Positions 1 through 12,355 are shown, counted from the first letter of the stretch. The stretch: 64,000 bases of DNA from Chlorocebus sabaeus (GCF_047675955.1 NC_132912.1:79570382-79634381), one strand, 5' to 3'. Notes: generated from the letters alone by a model not told the origin. Numbers and translations: made by a program.

Positions 1-460
1 TGCATACATGACTTTAGGGATGTGGACAAACAAAAGGTTACAGAGTTTGGAAATTAAGAAAGCATTGATGATCTTAAGAACCATTTCAGTGGAGGGGAGT
101 GAAACCTTGGGTGCCAAATACAGTTGGTTGAGAATTTAATAAGTAGCTAATCAGAATAATGAGTATTAGACAATATCTTCAAGACATAAGAAGATACAGA
201 GAGAAATAAAATAGTAAATAGCTTGATGGGTGACCACTGGAGCAGAGAGTGGAAAGAAATTAGTTGAAAGGGTGGGTGAAAATTGAACGAGGTCATAGGA
301 CTGGGATGAGGAAGAAATATAAAGAAATGTACTAAGAATTAGATAAGAAAGAGTATGAAAAATGAAGCAAAGTTTGGCAAGAAGAAAGGCCATTCAAGGG
401 ATAAAGCACATATAAGAAAATCCTGGAATGCAGTATTGAAGACAATAAGGAAGAAAGCCC
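1..460 (-). repeat. L2 LINE fragment (internal part)
   Basis: The stretch around 60-130 (a 'catttcagtggagggg' core) and the purine-rich run after it match the antisense strand of the L2 3' half as I know it. The copy is old, with many substitutions and no reading frame. The left edge is cut by the window. Confidence 0.45.
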
Positions 461-1150
461 ACACCCTTTCTTAATAGGGCCTGTCAGGGAAGAATGATTG
501 TCAGCATAGCTAAAAGGAAACATATCTAAGGCTCTCCTGGGGTGGATAACACCCGGCCGTTTTAGCAGTTCCCATCCAATGCCCATTTGAGATGATACAT
601 GACATGTTTCAGATGGCAGCTTGGAAAAGGAGGCCTTTTGGGAACTGAGCATGTTTTTAAAAATCATTTTGCTGAAAAATCAATTAAGCTAAGAGTCAAT
701 TCACCAAATTTATCAATTCATTAAAAATGTTTTTCTCTTAACTATTTACAAGTTTACAGCAATTAGTATTGAATGAGATTCAGCTGATTTTTTTAAGATT
801 TGGGGTAAGTTTTGGTTGACTGATTATTTTTCATTCTTCACACTACCATTTTAAGGAATATTTACTCTGCTAAAAACTAAGTATATTATGTCATGTTTTA
901 TGTATACTTCAATACCAGCAATCAAAATTTCAGTGCTTCCTATAGAGTTTATATTGTACTGACTCAAATATACACTGAATAAAGCATATAATATCGGATT
1001 ATACTGATTCAAATGTATTTTATTTATTTTTTTGCCTTGCTCACCCTTTGCTATATTTAAGACTCTTTTGCCAATATATCAAGTGGAATAACCCAGTAAT
1101 ATTGTTATTACAGCAATTAGTGGCCAAAATTTAACTTATGGATTTTTTTT
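461..1150. other. No recognisable feature, AT-rich
   Basis: AT-rich sequence with no repeat or exon that I can name. Open frames on the - strand are short and lack coding character. Confidence 0.5.
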
Positions 1151-1164
1151 AATGTATTTGTACA

Positions 1165-1383
1165 TTGCTTAGCTGTGTCACTTGGGCTGTTTGTGACTAT
1201 GGAAGAGGTAAGTTTGAGATTTGCTGCAAGAGTACGTGGGGCAGCAGTCGCCATAAGGTCACTGGAGGACCCATGATTTCAAGGATAGAACATGTAATCA
1301 GCTTCCCAGAAAACCAGGGCACCAGGTTACTGAAGCCCAGAAAAAATCTGAGCTGGAGTGACTCCTGGAGCACTGTTAGCTAG
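1165..1383 (+). other. Unrecognised 72-residue open frame with a donor-like site
   Basis: An ATG-initiated frame lies in a locally GC-richer patch and holds a strong donor-like AG|GTAAGT at about 1205-1212. A plausible acceptor (ttgcttag) ends near 1171. I do not recognise the protein. The frame runs through the donor-like site, so both cannot be used as they stand. It could be chance, an old exon or an unlisted repeat. Confidence 0.12.
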
Positions 1384-1389
1384 CATATT

Positions 1390-2000
1390 ATTTGATTTGT
1401 ATGTCATAATTTTGTTTTTAGATGTAATATAGTTCAAATTTAAAGTCCTAACCACATGATCCTTTATAATAATCCCATCTGAGCAGCCTCACTTTCTTTT
1501 TCCTTCTTTGAATGGCTTCAACCTTTCCTTTTTCTGCCACTGTCAACAAGTCTATATCTTTGGATGCTTTCTGTAGTAACATAAACATCTTTTCCTGAAA
1601 GACTGATATCAGAATAAGTGAACGTCAAAATCAATTTTATTGGGGCCAAAAATAAACCTCTTTAATGGGAGAATAACAAATTGGATTATATAAGCATATT
1701 TGTAGAGCCCTTTGGGGATGGGAAAGGGTACCTGCTGAACCATTCGTTTTGAGCATTGGCCCCATGAGGAAGCTGGTGCATGGCCCTGAGTCATTTTGCT
1801 GTGTCACACTCACAAAGTCAGCCACAAAGTAAGTAGGCAGGGCAGCTGTCCACAATGCTTGGAAAACTGGAGTTGGATTTCCCACACTTAAGTTCTGGTC
1901 AGTAATAAGTTCAGATCACTTATTAGTTAATATTCAGCAAATGATTTAATCTCTCTCTGTGCCTTTTTTTCATTCATGAAACTAGGTGAGAATTCAGTGA
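1390..2000. other. No recognisable feature
   Basis: Ordinary AT-rich sequence. The short - strand frames at 1609-1885 show no coding character. Confidence 0.45.
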
Positions 2001-2006
2001 GTTTAC

Positions 2007-2070
2007 GTGTTTGTGTGTGTGTGTGTGTATGTATGTGTGTGTCTGTGTGTGTTTGTGTGTGTGTGTGTGT
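2007..2070. repeat. (GT)n microsatellite, interrupted
   Basis: Alternating GT with interruptions by AT, CT and TT. The cysteine/valine-rich open frame over it is an artefact of the repeat. Confidence 0.9.
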
Positions 2071-2224
2071 ATTTCATGCTTATGTGTGTGGCACATAATA
2101 TACACTGAATCCATTTTAGTTGTTTTGTACATACTGGAAAACACCTTAGACTCACACTTTACTTTGCATGAGGTAAGCCTAAAAAGTGAAAATTAAGTTA
2201 AATGCTATTATTTTTCTGATATAG

Positions 2225-2430
2225 GATTTATTTATTCATTCAAGAAATATTTATTGAAGGCATATCATATGTCATGCTTTGTGTTGAATGCATAATAAAA
2301 TAATATAGGAAAATAATTATGGTGTCTACCCTTGAGGAGTTTAGAGTCTAGTAGGGAGGAGCTCAAACCATAAATAAAGTGCAATTAGAATGCATGAGGT
2401 GAATGATGTGAAGGAAAAGAACAGATGTAA
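2225..2430 (-). repeat. L2 LINE 3' end
   Basis: Begins with 'caagaaatatttattgaag', the reverse complement of the L2 3' terminus. It continues with the 'cttgaggagtttagagtcta' block typical of antisense L2. Confidence 0.7.
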
Positions 2431-2828
2431 AACAAATGTAAAATACAAAGCTTCCATCAGTTTAAACCTGAGCTTATGATAGTGGCAACTGGAATTACTG
2501 CTGGCAAGAATACAGGTACCTTATTCTCGTCTTCACTAAAAAATATCCAGGTAGAAAATAAATCATGTCCAGAGTTAGTCTCTTATGTAATACATTTGTA
2601 TCTCTAGATGCTGAGGTTACTATAGTAGGATTCACCTATATCACCAAAGAGTTAGCTATTAAGCAGTGAATCTTTCCTCAAAAGTAAAACACAGACTGAA
2701 AGAGAAGTGGGTAATATGTAGCATGAGAGAGGATGTACTATGAAAGAGGGAGAGAGGAAATTGAGGAGAGAGTGGAAAGTCTCCCTCGGACTCCTCTCCA
2801 GGATAAGTCTCCTCCATCCTGGAGCCAA
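2431..2828. other. No recognisable feature
   Basis: Nothing nameable. The purine-rich part at 2740-2790 is not clearly a known repeat. The last bases are the left target-site copy of the next Alu. Confidence 0.4.
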
Positions 2829-3120
2829 TTTTTTCTTTTTTGAGACAGTCTCACTCTGTTGCCCAGGCTGGAGTGCAGTGGCATTATCTCGGCTCACTGC
2901 AACCTCTGCCTCCCAGGTTCAAGTGATTCTTCTGCCTCAGCCTCCCAAGTAGCTGGGATTACAGGTATGCACTGCCACACCCAGCTAATTTTTGTAGTTT
3001 TAGTAGAGATGCAGTTTAACCATGTTAGCCAGGCTGGTCTCGAACTCCTGACCTCAGGTGATCCACCAGCCTCAGCCTCCCAAAGTTCTGGGATTACAGG
3101 CATGAGCCACTGTGCCCAGC
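2829..3120 (-). repeat. Alu SINE, full length
   Basis: Both monomers are present in antisense orientation, from the T-run to 'cactgtgcccagc'. It is flanked by the duplicated target 'ctggagcca' plus a T-rich run at about 2819 and 3121, showing a retrotransposed copy. Internal frames on both strands are Alu artefacts. Confidence 0.95.
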
Positions 3121-3338
3121 CTGGAGCCATTTTTCTGTGCTATGTTTACGTCCTCATGGACACCAAAGAGGGCTGAAAAGTGTACTCCAAAGGGTCTTGG
3201 GTTCCTCCACACCACTGACTCCTTCCAGTTTGGGCTTCACAAAGAGATAACATGACAAGGGAGGCATCGTTCCCTTGGACATAGTGGTGGCAGGTTTCTC
3301 CATGCCCAAAGGAGACCTAGATTTGCACCTGCAGCATT

Positions 3339-3446
3339 GGTGACCAGTTGTTTCAGTTTGCCTGGAACTGAGATGTTTCCTACAGTGTGAGACATTCAGT
3401 GCTAAAACTGCGATGATCCCAGGCTAATCAGGGTAGTTGGCCACCC
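3339..3446. mobile_element. Blackjack-like hAT MITE (MER63/MER81 type)
   Basis: Short element with terminal inverted repeats ('ggtgaccagttg' on the left, 'agttggccaccc' on the right). The middle ('tcagtgctaaaac') is of the kind I associate with non-autonomous hAT-Blackjack copies. The family name is from memory and the exact subfamily is uncertain. Confidence 0.5.
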
Positions 3447-3539
3447 TAATGGCAGAGGAGTCTCATGAAAGCAGATGACCTGATCTGCTTTATGCTCTGG
3501 AGCATCTCCATTTTGGGGCCCTTGGTAATGGAGTGTGGT

Positions 3540-3765
3540 GGTTAAATATGGGGGATTTCGGGATCAGAAAACATGTATTCAAATCTGCCTTTCACCTACA
3601 AGCTGTGTAACTGTAAGCATTTTACTCTACCTTTTTGAGCCTCTATTTCCTCACTTGTAAAATCATGACATACTGCACAGGTTTTTGTAAGAATTAAATA
3701 AATAATGAGTGCAAAGTGTTCCACACACCGCCTGACACACTGTCAGCACATTCTGTGTGTTAGTC
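3540..3765 (+). repeat. MIR SINE
   Basis: Sense MIR: 'gtggttaaatatggg' start, 'caagctgtgtaactgtaagc' core, 'cctcacttgtaaaatcatg', then the 3' part with 'gtgttccacacaccgcctg'. Confidence 0.8.
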
Positions 3766-3901
3766 ATTAATTTTACTACTTTTGTAGACCTTGAGCAAAT
3801 ATCTGTTACTTGACTCTATCATGTTTCTGGCAGTTACAAATGGGTTTTTCCTAGGAAGTTGGGGGTTAGGGAGTAATGAATATGATGCCCTCATTGCCTA
3901 C

Positions 3902-4274
3902 TGCTATAGACTGAATGTATATGTTATGTTCCCCCAAAATTCGTATGTTTAAATGCTAACCCACAGTAAGATGGTATTAAAAAGTGAAGCCTTTGGAAGG
4001 TGATTAAGTCATAACAGTGGAGCCTCCAAGAATGGGATTAATGCCCTTATAAAAGAAACCCCCTGAGAGCTTCCTTGCTTCTTCTGCTATGTGATGACTT
4101 GGTGAGAAGATAGACATCTATAAACCAGGAATCAAGCCCTCACTAGACGCAGAATCTGCCAGCACCTTGATCTTGGATTTCTCATCCTCCAGAACTGAGA
4201 AAAATACATTTCTTTTGTTTATAAGCCACCCATTCTATGGTATTTTGTTACAGCAGCCCAGATGGACTAAGACA
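3902..4274 (+). mobile_element. ERVL-MaLR solo LTR (MST/MLT1 type)
   Basis: Starts 'TGctatagactgaatg' and ends 'ggactaagaCA', with a poly(A)-signal-like region before the 3' end. The order of blocks is that of MaLR LTRs. Flanks 'cctac' and 'cccat' may be a decayed 5-bp duplication. No internal retroviral sequence adjoins it, so it is a solitary LTR. The subfamily is uncertain. Confidence 0.75.
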
Positions 4275-5085
4275 CCCATTCTCCCCATCCCAGACTACCT
4301 CACATCACAGGTATGATCATGCCTTCCTACTTTCTTTGGAAACTCAGTCATATCCCTTTGGTGTCTCCGTATCTCACCAAGGAGTGTCTTGAGCAGAATA
4401 CTTCATTGTCCCAACAACCAACAGAGTCACATTCTCTCCACCTCTCCTTCATCCTTGGACCACCTCCCCAGGAAGACAGGGCTACCTCATACTCATTACT
4501 ATTGTTAGCATGGAAAATATTTGGCTGATTCAGCCAGGATTCAGGGGGTAAGCAGAAAGGAGAGGAGCACACTGTGCTCTTTCAAGGGTGTAGGGAAATG
4601 TACAGCCAGAAGCCAGGTCACAATCTGTCAGAAGAGAGAGGTTGGGTTTCACTGGGCAGCAGGTTGGCTTTGAACCAAACCCAAAATAATCAATATGGCA
4701 AAGGGCTCACTGTGTAAATGAAACAGTCAACATATATTATATAAACAGCCCAACGAGGAAGCATTTTAGCTTCCAAAGTAAAAAGATTTCTGGACTCCCA
4801 AGGAAAAGCTTAGGGGGTATAGATGGAAAGATTTGGGAAAAGCACAGAAAATGCATTAATGCTACTATGATTTTAAAAGGGTAGGGGATTTCTTGGTGCA
4901 TTTTAAAACTACACTCAGTAACCCCACCAAAATTCTGAGACACCCCTTTGAAATATCCCCTCCAACACACATACACATGTCCCATGAAAATCTCTAGAAC
5001 TGTGATCTGTGATTATCCATGGAATGTGTCTCATCCTCACATTCATGATGCCAGTGCGGAAGCAAGACTGAGACTCCATGGCTGA
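4275..5085. other. No recognisable feature
   Basis: Unique-looking sequence. Frames on both strands at 4313-4985 are short and I do not recognise them. Confidence 0.45.
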
Positions 5086-5320
5086 TGAATAGAGTACTGG
5101 GCTAGGAGACCAGGGATCTTCATTTCAACCCAATCCATTTGTGACAGTGGCAAATCAACCACTTCTTTGTTCTTCAGCTGCTCCAGCAGTAAAAGAATCA
5201 CAGCCATTTCTGTTCATTTCTCCTGCAAAGGGTCCTTGTAAAAGGGAATAAGATCACATATGTGGAGACGCTCTTCAGAAGATGAGAATGTGTGCCTACC
5301 TTATATTATTAATAATAAAA
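5086..5320 (+). repeat. MIR-family SINE (MIR3-like)
   Basis: 'tactgggctaggagaccagg', then 'cttctttgttcttcagctg', then 'gtccttgtaaaagggaataa' follow the order of sense MIR3. It is old and diverged. Confidence 0.6.
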
Positions 5321-5478
5321 ACTGGATTCAAAGATTCTGCCTAGACACTGTTGTCAAAAGGCCAGGTGTGTGTAATTCCTCTGTAATGATACCAGTTCTT
5401 TGTGCTACCTAGGCTTTGGAAATTTGAAGGTACTTTTTTAAGCAACAGGAGATCACTGTATTATCACTTTATACTAAA

Positions 5479-5636
5479 TATAGTAGATAGAATATAGTAT
5501 ATTCTCTCTATTATAGAAAGAATGTAAAATATTCTTTAGTATAGAAAGTAGTAAAGAATATACTACTTTCTACTATATATAGTAAAAGACTATACTACTT
5601 TCTACTACATATATATACTATATTCTTTCTACTATA
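5479..5636. repeat. AT-rich composite palindrome
   Basis: The 21-nt outer arms 5479-5499 and 5616-5636 are inverse complements with one mismatch. Inside is a second hairpin, AGAAAGTAGTA / TACTACTTTCT, around 5543-5572. 'tactactttctacta' also occurs twice in direct orientation (about 5560 and 5593). It could fold as a cruciform. I cannot place it in a named family. Confidence 0.75.
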
Positions 5637-5639
5637 GAT

Positions 5640-7750
5640 TGCCATATAAGCACTTCCCACTAAATATTTCCAGTATGATCTTTGTTCAAGAAAGTTTTAA
5701 CTTTTTTAAAATAACAAGTCGGAGCTTTATAATACATATTAAGGAAATTTCATCCTATAGCATATGTTATATATTTATTCTTCCTTTATAAAACATTTAG
5801 TTGACACTGAGAGAAACAAGTGACTTCTGATTATAAAACATATTGAAAAGCACAACCATCTTCAGATAGTATATGTTGGATAAATAACAATCATGGGAGT
5901 CACCAACTACTGTGGATATAAATATATTTTTTGAGTCATGCTGGCTATTAATCAGTGGTAACACCAATGAACAGAATGAAAAATTTTATCCTAAGCTGAC
6001 TATTGAAGTGTTGCTCATAATATTGCCCATTCTTTCTCCATGTAATTAGTAACATTGCTAGTTTCAATAAGAGAACTTAGCTTCCCATATCTTTTCTGAT
6101 TTATTGGATATTGAACAGTGTTCTATGAAGGACAGAATCTGTTATCAATTCTGCTTGTGATTTGAAACTTTGCACACATCAAAATCACACTTGGAATAGG
6201 TGGAGCCATATTCTGAGTCTTTTATTCAGCTATCAATTCAGCTATATCAAGCAAATATTGCCATTAGTAAAAAGTACACACAGTTTTCTGAATCACTCTA
6301 CCTGATGGCATTCTTTTGTAAGAGTGTCAGAAGCCTAGGATCCATACCTTGACTTCTCAGAGCAAGAGTCCAACTTACCACCTGATTGTGCTACTTAGAC
6401 TTAACTACCTACTTATGTCCATGTTTCTGAATGGTTTCCTCTTCTGAGTCTAAAACCAGACAGAATCAATGATCCATTAAGAATTGACAGAGCTCCATAT
6501 TCACAAGCTGAGTACTAACTTTGGCTATGTGGATTTTGATTTGGCTCCTCTCTGAGATACAAGATACTGTTTCTAATTTCAAGAAAAGTACAACCTCCTG
6601 GGGAAGTCAACACAAATACTTGAAAAGTTAAATAACCATGCAAAATATAATAACAAGTTTGCAGTGCAGGAAATATCAAAGGACAGTAACTGGTTAAGTG
6701 TTAAGTGAACAATATTGAGATCAGTAGTTTGCAAACTGTGCTCCAGGTAACCCCAAGTGTTGGGGTGGGAGTAGGGTAACTCTCAAAGCTGCCACAGAAA
6801 ATAAGAGAAGTATCAAATACATTGAGTTTCAGCCCAATCCCACATCTTGGTTTCCATCTCCACCACAGTCACTCTTGGGTTTTTTTTATTGGTTTTTTAA
6901 TTTTACTTTCTATAGTGGATCTTCACAGATACAATTTTGTATCAGAAAAGGACTTTGAATTTATTTTTTGAACCACACATATATTTTTAAATGCCATAGG
7001 TTTCAAAATTACATAGTATAATCACTATGATCTGTTGTGGAGTGAGGTTTCTTGGTGAAGGAGCAGAGAAGACTCTGCAGATGTAGATGATTTGTGTAGT
7101 TAGAAAGGTTCCAGTTAAATGATTTCATAGAAATAATAACAATAAAATAAGAAGGGTGGTTTAAGAGGCATCATCTTGGAGAAAAGTCAAATCAAAACCC
7201 ATACTGTCATCATTTTTAGGATAAATCCATGTACAAATCCATGTATAAATATCTTTCTCTCGGAAAACTCAGCGGAGAAAGAGAAGTTTCCTAGTAAATG
7301 AACAGAGACTTGACTTGCCCAACAAAGAGTCTGTGTGGGTGCAGTTCCTGGCTCTGCTAAGGTAAACATGACAGCTAGATCAGTTTCAGAAAGGAGGAGC
7401 GGGTGTCCTGGCTTGCCAGAAACCACTGGAATGGCAAAATAAGAAAACTGGGTCTTCTCTCAAAAACTCTTTCCTCTTGAATTGAGTAGGCACCCTCCAG
7501 ATGGAAAGGTAAGCCGAGGACACTCTGGGAGACACCATTTCTCTCTTCAGCTGACATCAGGACCTAGGAACAAATAGGATATCAATTCTGCTGTCATTGA
7601 CTACAGAGATAGAATGGGAAGAAGTCAAAATCATTCCTCTCAGCATTTGCAGTTAATAACAATGGAATTCATGTGTATTATTTGAGCATAGGTAATGTGT
7701 TGTTCTGTTATACAAATAGAGCAAAATAATATACCAAGTTATTCTAGGTA
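5640..7750. other. Mostly unannotated; possible short hAT end at 6722-6760
   Basis: 'cagtagtttgcaaactgtg' near 6722 resembles the terminus of small hAT elements such as MER5, but I see no second end. The rest, including the open frames at 7187-7557, is unrecognised. Confidence 0.35.
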
Positions 7751-7752
7751 TT

Positions 7753-8054
7753 TGTTATGGACCACATGACTGTGTTCCTCCAAAATTCATATGTTGATAC
7801 CCATTCCCCAATGCCATATTACTTGAAGGTAGGGCCTTAGGAAGGTGAATCCATCTTGCTGGGATTAGTATCCTCATAAGAAAAAGGACAGAACAGCTAT
7901 TTACAAGCCAGGAAGAGGATCCTTACCAGAACCCAACCATCCTGGCACCCTGATCTCAGACTTCCATCCTCCAGAACTGTCAGAAATAAATGCTTACTGT
8001 CTAAGCCAGCCATTCTATGGTAACTTGTTACCGCAGTCCGAGCTGACAAAGACA
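7753..8054 (+). mobile_element. ERVL-MaLR solo LTR (MLT1 type)
   Basis: 'TGttatggaccacatgactg' start, 'ccaaaattcatatgttga', 'cctccagaactgtcagaaat', and 'gctgacaaagaCA' end are MLT1 LTR landmarks in order. It is shorter than a full LTR, with internal loss. No coding region is attached. Confidence 0.75.
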
Positions 8055-9384
8055 GCGAGCACTCTTGGGCTGCAAGCACAAAACCGAAAATGCATAATTT
8101 AAGCCAAAAAAAGAAGAAAAATAGAAGAATGCGAGAGTTTCTTGTAGAGTTAAAGATGATGACCAACTAAACCTCAGAGAGGACAAGAATAGGGCTGAGA
8201 TTCGGGGAATCTCAGCCACAGAAGCCTGACAATCTCCTCTCTAGCAAAAAATCCGGGCCATCAGCGATCATCCTTAGATGGTATTGATCATGTGCCTTTG
8301 TGGATCATACTTATCTACTGAGAACTATTAAGGCAAAAGAACATAGGTTATAATTAACTCTTTGTGCAACTTCTTTTAAAAATTGCTCTTTCTAATTAAT
8401 TGTTAGAATGTGAGCAAAGCCAAAGACCCCTAGTGGTCACAATAAAGGCCCACAGCGGTTGCAGCAAACAGTGCCTAGAGCCCAGAAGAAATTTCCTCTG
8501 TCGGGGTATGGAAACACAAAGAAGGAATCTGGGTCAGGAGGCAGGCAGTTCCTGATAGTCAAAGAAAAAGATGAGAATATTATTAAATATAGTGTGAATA
8601 CATAAAATGTAACAACACTTGAAACCAAATAGCAACTCTCTCCTTGAAAAAAAATTATATTGCTTTCTTGGGAAGCATATATCTAAAATTATAATTCAGA
8701 TTGCTTTAGGTTCCACTCAGAAACATTTTGTTAAAAGATTGCCTTACATCAGATTTGAAAAACATAAGCAGACTTTTACCAAATATAGACACAAGGATCA
8801 TAAACTGAAAATAGAAACCATAAGACAGACTCTGGAAAGGAAGGGAATATTGACATTGTATTATACTTGGCAGTAAAGAAATAGAAATCCATAGTGATTT
8901 ACAACCTTTACATAAGAATAAAGAATTAACTGAAAAAGTATTCAAACTATCAGAAATAGTAAGACACTTTTTAGCAATAAGAAAGAAGATTTATTTAACT
9001 TTGGAGGGGGTTGGCAGAAAAGGACTAAAATGAGAAACAATAATATTACATATTAACTTTGTTCTTAAACATCCACATTTAATGTATCAACTTTGGCTGT
9101 TGTTATATGACTTGGCAATTCAATAAAGTTACTGAAATGGAAAATTGAAAAATTTTATTGTGATTTTTCCAATTTCTCCACTAGTGGAATAGTTTAATAA
9201 TAAACCATTGCATATGCTTACAGCATTCTTATTAAAATGAGTGAGCTATCATTTTTCTTTCTATTCTTAGTTATCAGCAACTTTATTTACCAATGCATAT
9301 TCAGTAGAACACAAACCTCAGCTAACCATCTTTGGAGGTACCTTTTGAACAAGCAACTATTATCTACTGAGAAGACATTGAGTT
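8055..9384. other. No recognisable feature
   Basis: Includes an 85-residue + strand frame at 8619-8876, rich in lysine as expected of AT-rich DNA. It has no family resemblance that I can name and no clear splice context. Confidence 0.4.
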
Positions 9385-9530
9385 TTTAAGCTGGAAGGAG
9401 CCCTAATAGTTTTATATTACATATGTCACATTATAAATGAGGAAACTGAGGCTCAGTGAAATGTAGTAACTGGTCCTAAGTCAATAGCTACTCAATGGCA
9501 GAGAAGATGTCATGCTTCCAGACTGTCTTA
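9385..9530 (-). repeat. MIR or L3-type remnant
   Basis: 'aaatgaggaaactgaggctcag' core in antisense orientation. 'gctggaaggagccctaat' before it also fits CR1/L3-related elements, so the family is not settled. Confidence 0.55.
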
Positions 9531-10124
9531 TTACAATAACTATCCTAGAGTCCTAATATTTTTTCTCTATCAGCTGTTAAATATAGGCCTACAGATTCCT
9601 GTGTGGCAAAAGAAGAAAAAGGTAGACAAAGAAGACATCCTTAATTTATTAAAAGATTACTTTAGCCTTATCACAAGGAATTGTAGTTTGAAAAAAAAAA
9701 ATACCATTTGTATTCACCTCTGATTAGGCATGGAAATTTTCCTATTGGATTTATAAAACTGCCCCCAGCTTTTACATTTTTTAACATTCTATGAAATGTC
9801 TCTCCGCATTCTCATCAGAGTCATGCAGAATATTTATGACTCTCTAATTTGTAAGACAATATCTTCATAGAGTTGCATTAATTCCTTTGTTGGTCTTTGC
9901 AGAGTAAATCTATTTCTAATCTGGCACCTGCTATTAAGCTGCTCATATCACTAATTTATTTTCCTTTAAAATAGCCATTTAGGCATGTTTTCTTTGGCTC
10001 AGACTCTACATAAAACATCTATGTTAGCTATTAACCCTCCTGAGGGAGTGGGCTTGATCAGAAGAGGAATGGACTGGAACTGAAAGAGCCAAAGGTGGAT
10101 CCAACTTTCAGTTCAGTTGCCAAT
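9531..10124. other. No recognisable feature
   Basis: AT-rich, with one short A-run near 9691. Nothing else seen. Confidence 0.45.
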
Positions 10125-10230
10125 AACCCATGTGACATTGAGCAAATCATTTATCTTCTCTGAACATTTTGTCTCGTGTAAAATGAAGAAGGTCAATTTT
10201 ATGACCCCTAAGATTTAAATCTCTGCATTT
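10125..10230 (+). repeat. MIR SINE, cut by an Alu
   Basis: 'catgtgacattgagcaaatcat' and 'cttctctgaacattttg' are the sense MIR core. The following Alu inserted at its right side. Confidence 0.6.
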
Positions 10231-10550
10231 CTTTTTTCTTTCTTTTTTTTTTTTTTTTTTGGGTGGGGTTACAGAGTTTCACTCTTGTTGCCCAGGCTGA
10301 AGTGCGATGGTGCGATCTCGGCTCACTGCAACCTCTGCCTTGTGGGTTCAAGCAATTCTCCTGCCTCATCCTCCCTAGTAGCTGGGATTACAGGCATGCA
10401 CTACCATGCCCGGCTAATTTTGCATTTTTTAAATAGAGACAGGGTTTCTCCATGTTGGTCAGGCTGGTCTTGAACACCCTATCTCAGGCAATCCACCTGC
10501 CTTGGCCTCCCAAAGTGCTGGGATTACAGGTGTGAGCCACCGCGCCCGGC
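10231..10550 (-). repeat. Alu SINE, full length
   Basis: Antisense Alu with a T-rich tail at 10231-10260 and end 'ccaccgcgcccggc'. Target duplication 'aaatctctgcatttc' on the left (about 10217) and 'aaatctctctgtatttc' on the right (10551). The right copy has gained two bases. Confidence 0.95.
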
Positions 10551-10714
10551 AAATCTCTCTGTATTTCTAAATTGATCATTTTTAAGCCAAGTCTAACAAC
10601 AATTATTCTGCTTGTACCCTAAACTTACATCCTATTTACCCCTAAACACTTGATTCATATTTCAGTCCTAGCACTGAGACAAGGAAATAAAATACAATGA
10701 AGTGTGATGTCTCT

Positions 10715-10835
10715 CTTACTACACTATGAACCCCATGAAAGGTTAACTCATTCTTATAGGCTCAATGCCTGGCAGAGCAGATATTCTATAAATGTTTGAT
10801 ATATGGACGAATAAAGGAATGATTGCTACAACGAA
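10715..10835 (+). repeat. L2 LINE 3' end
   Basis: 'atgaaccccatgaaagg', 'caatgcctggcagagcag' and 'ataaatgtttgatatatgg' follow the L2 3' end in sense orientation. Confidence 0.6.
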
Positions 10836-10949
10836 ATAGTAAGAAGAGCTTAAGTGTATGAGTTTACATTATCTCTGTAAATAGCCCAGAGATCATTATC
10901 CTGAATCTTATCAGAAGAACTAGCACTTACATATAATTTTGCCTGTTCA

Positions 10950-11130
10950 CAGCATAATGGACTTCACAGTACATCTCTTAGAGTTTGATCTCTTCTTGCC
11001 TAATCACATACTCTTAACCTTCTTTCTTGACCATAAGCTTTTTGAGAACAAGATCTGTGTGCCTGATTCATCCTACAGTTGCATACCTATTCATAGCGCT
11101 TATGAAGTCTTCCACCAATTTTAACTGATT
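10950..11130 (+). repeat. L2 LINE fragment
   Basis: 'cttgaccataagctttttga' followed by 'tgcctgattcatcctac' resembles the L2 3' region. Weak match. Confidence 0.45.
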
Positions 11131-12124
11131 AAGTGAATTTAAAATAGTGGTCAAATAAAATAAATGATGTATTTGTAACAAAGTACTCTTTGTCAAGGAA
11201 AAAGGTTTGGAACAAGTTATCAGTGATAATAAAATTCTGACTTGTTACTCTTTCACTCTATATTAATCTCAAATTTTCATCTCTGAAAAGAAATCACTTA
11301 TTCCTGGTTACTTTATTTTTCCTTCATATATGGTCAGTTCATAATGAATGTATCCAGTGAGATCTCACAGAGCAGAGAAAGCATGAAGACCGTGAAATTT
11401 CAGTTGTGATTCCAAAAAACAGTCTTAATAGAATTGTATTTTCATGGTTTCATTTTATATAAAATGCAGTGTTGTGGCATAAGCATTTCTCCTGACTTGC
11501 ATGCAAATTATCTCTGTGTTGCTTCAATAGAGTCTTTGTCAAATGTTAATAGTCCACTACTTTGCATGCTATGAAAGAATACCACAATATTGACTCCCAG
11601 TGGGATGTCTTGCCCTCTCTTGACTTACCATGTGATTTCATTTTCTTAAAGAAAATGTCTTTTTATTTTCAGGCGTGTCTATTTCTCTGATCAAGAGTTG
11701 TTTTCCCTACATGCAATTCTTTTTTCAGGCAGCATAAGTTCCTTCAGTGCTATCTCCCAGCTTTCACACATTTGCAATTCCATATTGACATAAACCATCT
11801 ATATTAACACATATATAATGTTAATATTTTCTAACTCACTTTTAAATAGTTACCACAATTCTAATTATGCCATTAATCCATTGTAATTAGACTCATTATT
11901 ATAAATATGATTTGTTCATGGGGATCTTTATTATTGTAAGCAGTATTTCATATTACTGTTATAAATGCTACCAATAAACCACAATTGTTAGAAACATCCT
12001 TAATGTATTTAATATTTGTTTTATCGGGTCCCTCATAATCAACATGGACATATTTATGTCTATATAAACTTCAAAAGAACCAAATGATCTTTTACTTCTA
12101 AAAAGTTACTGACATGTTAATAAA
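11131..12124. other. No recognisable feature
   Basis: AT-rich sequence, nothing nameable. Confidence 0.45.
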
Positions 12125-12355
12125 AATAATAGCTAAACTTTATTGAGTTCTTTCCATGTGTCAGTTACTCTTCCAACACTCAATGCATTAAGGTAGATTA
12201 CGTCATTAATTTTCACAAGGTTGCTAGGAGGTAGAAGTTTCAATTACTCTCATTTTACAGAAAAGAAAACTGAGACTTAGACACGTGAAATAATTACACA
12301 AATATATAAACTAATAAGTGATAGAGGTAGAAATGAAACCCATACCATTTCATTC
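12125..12355 (-). repeat. MIR SINE (MIRb-like)
   Basis: Antisense order: 'tttattgagttctttccatg', 'cattttacagaaaagaaaac', 'gaaatgaaacccatacc'. Near full length. Confidence 0.8.

Noticed and set aside
2011..2196. Cysteine/valine-rich open frame
   Set aside because: Translation of the GT microsatellite.
3902..4274. Retroviral coding region next to the LTR-like elements (also at 7753 and 22384)
   Set aside because: The three LTRs are solitary. No gag, pol or env-like frame lies beside any of them.
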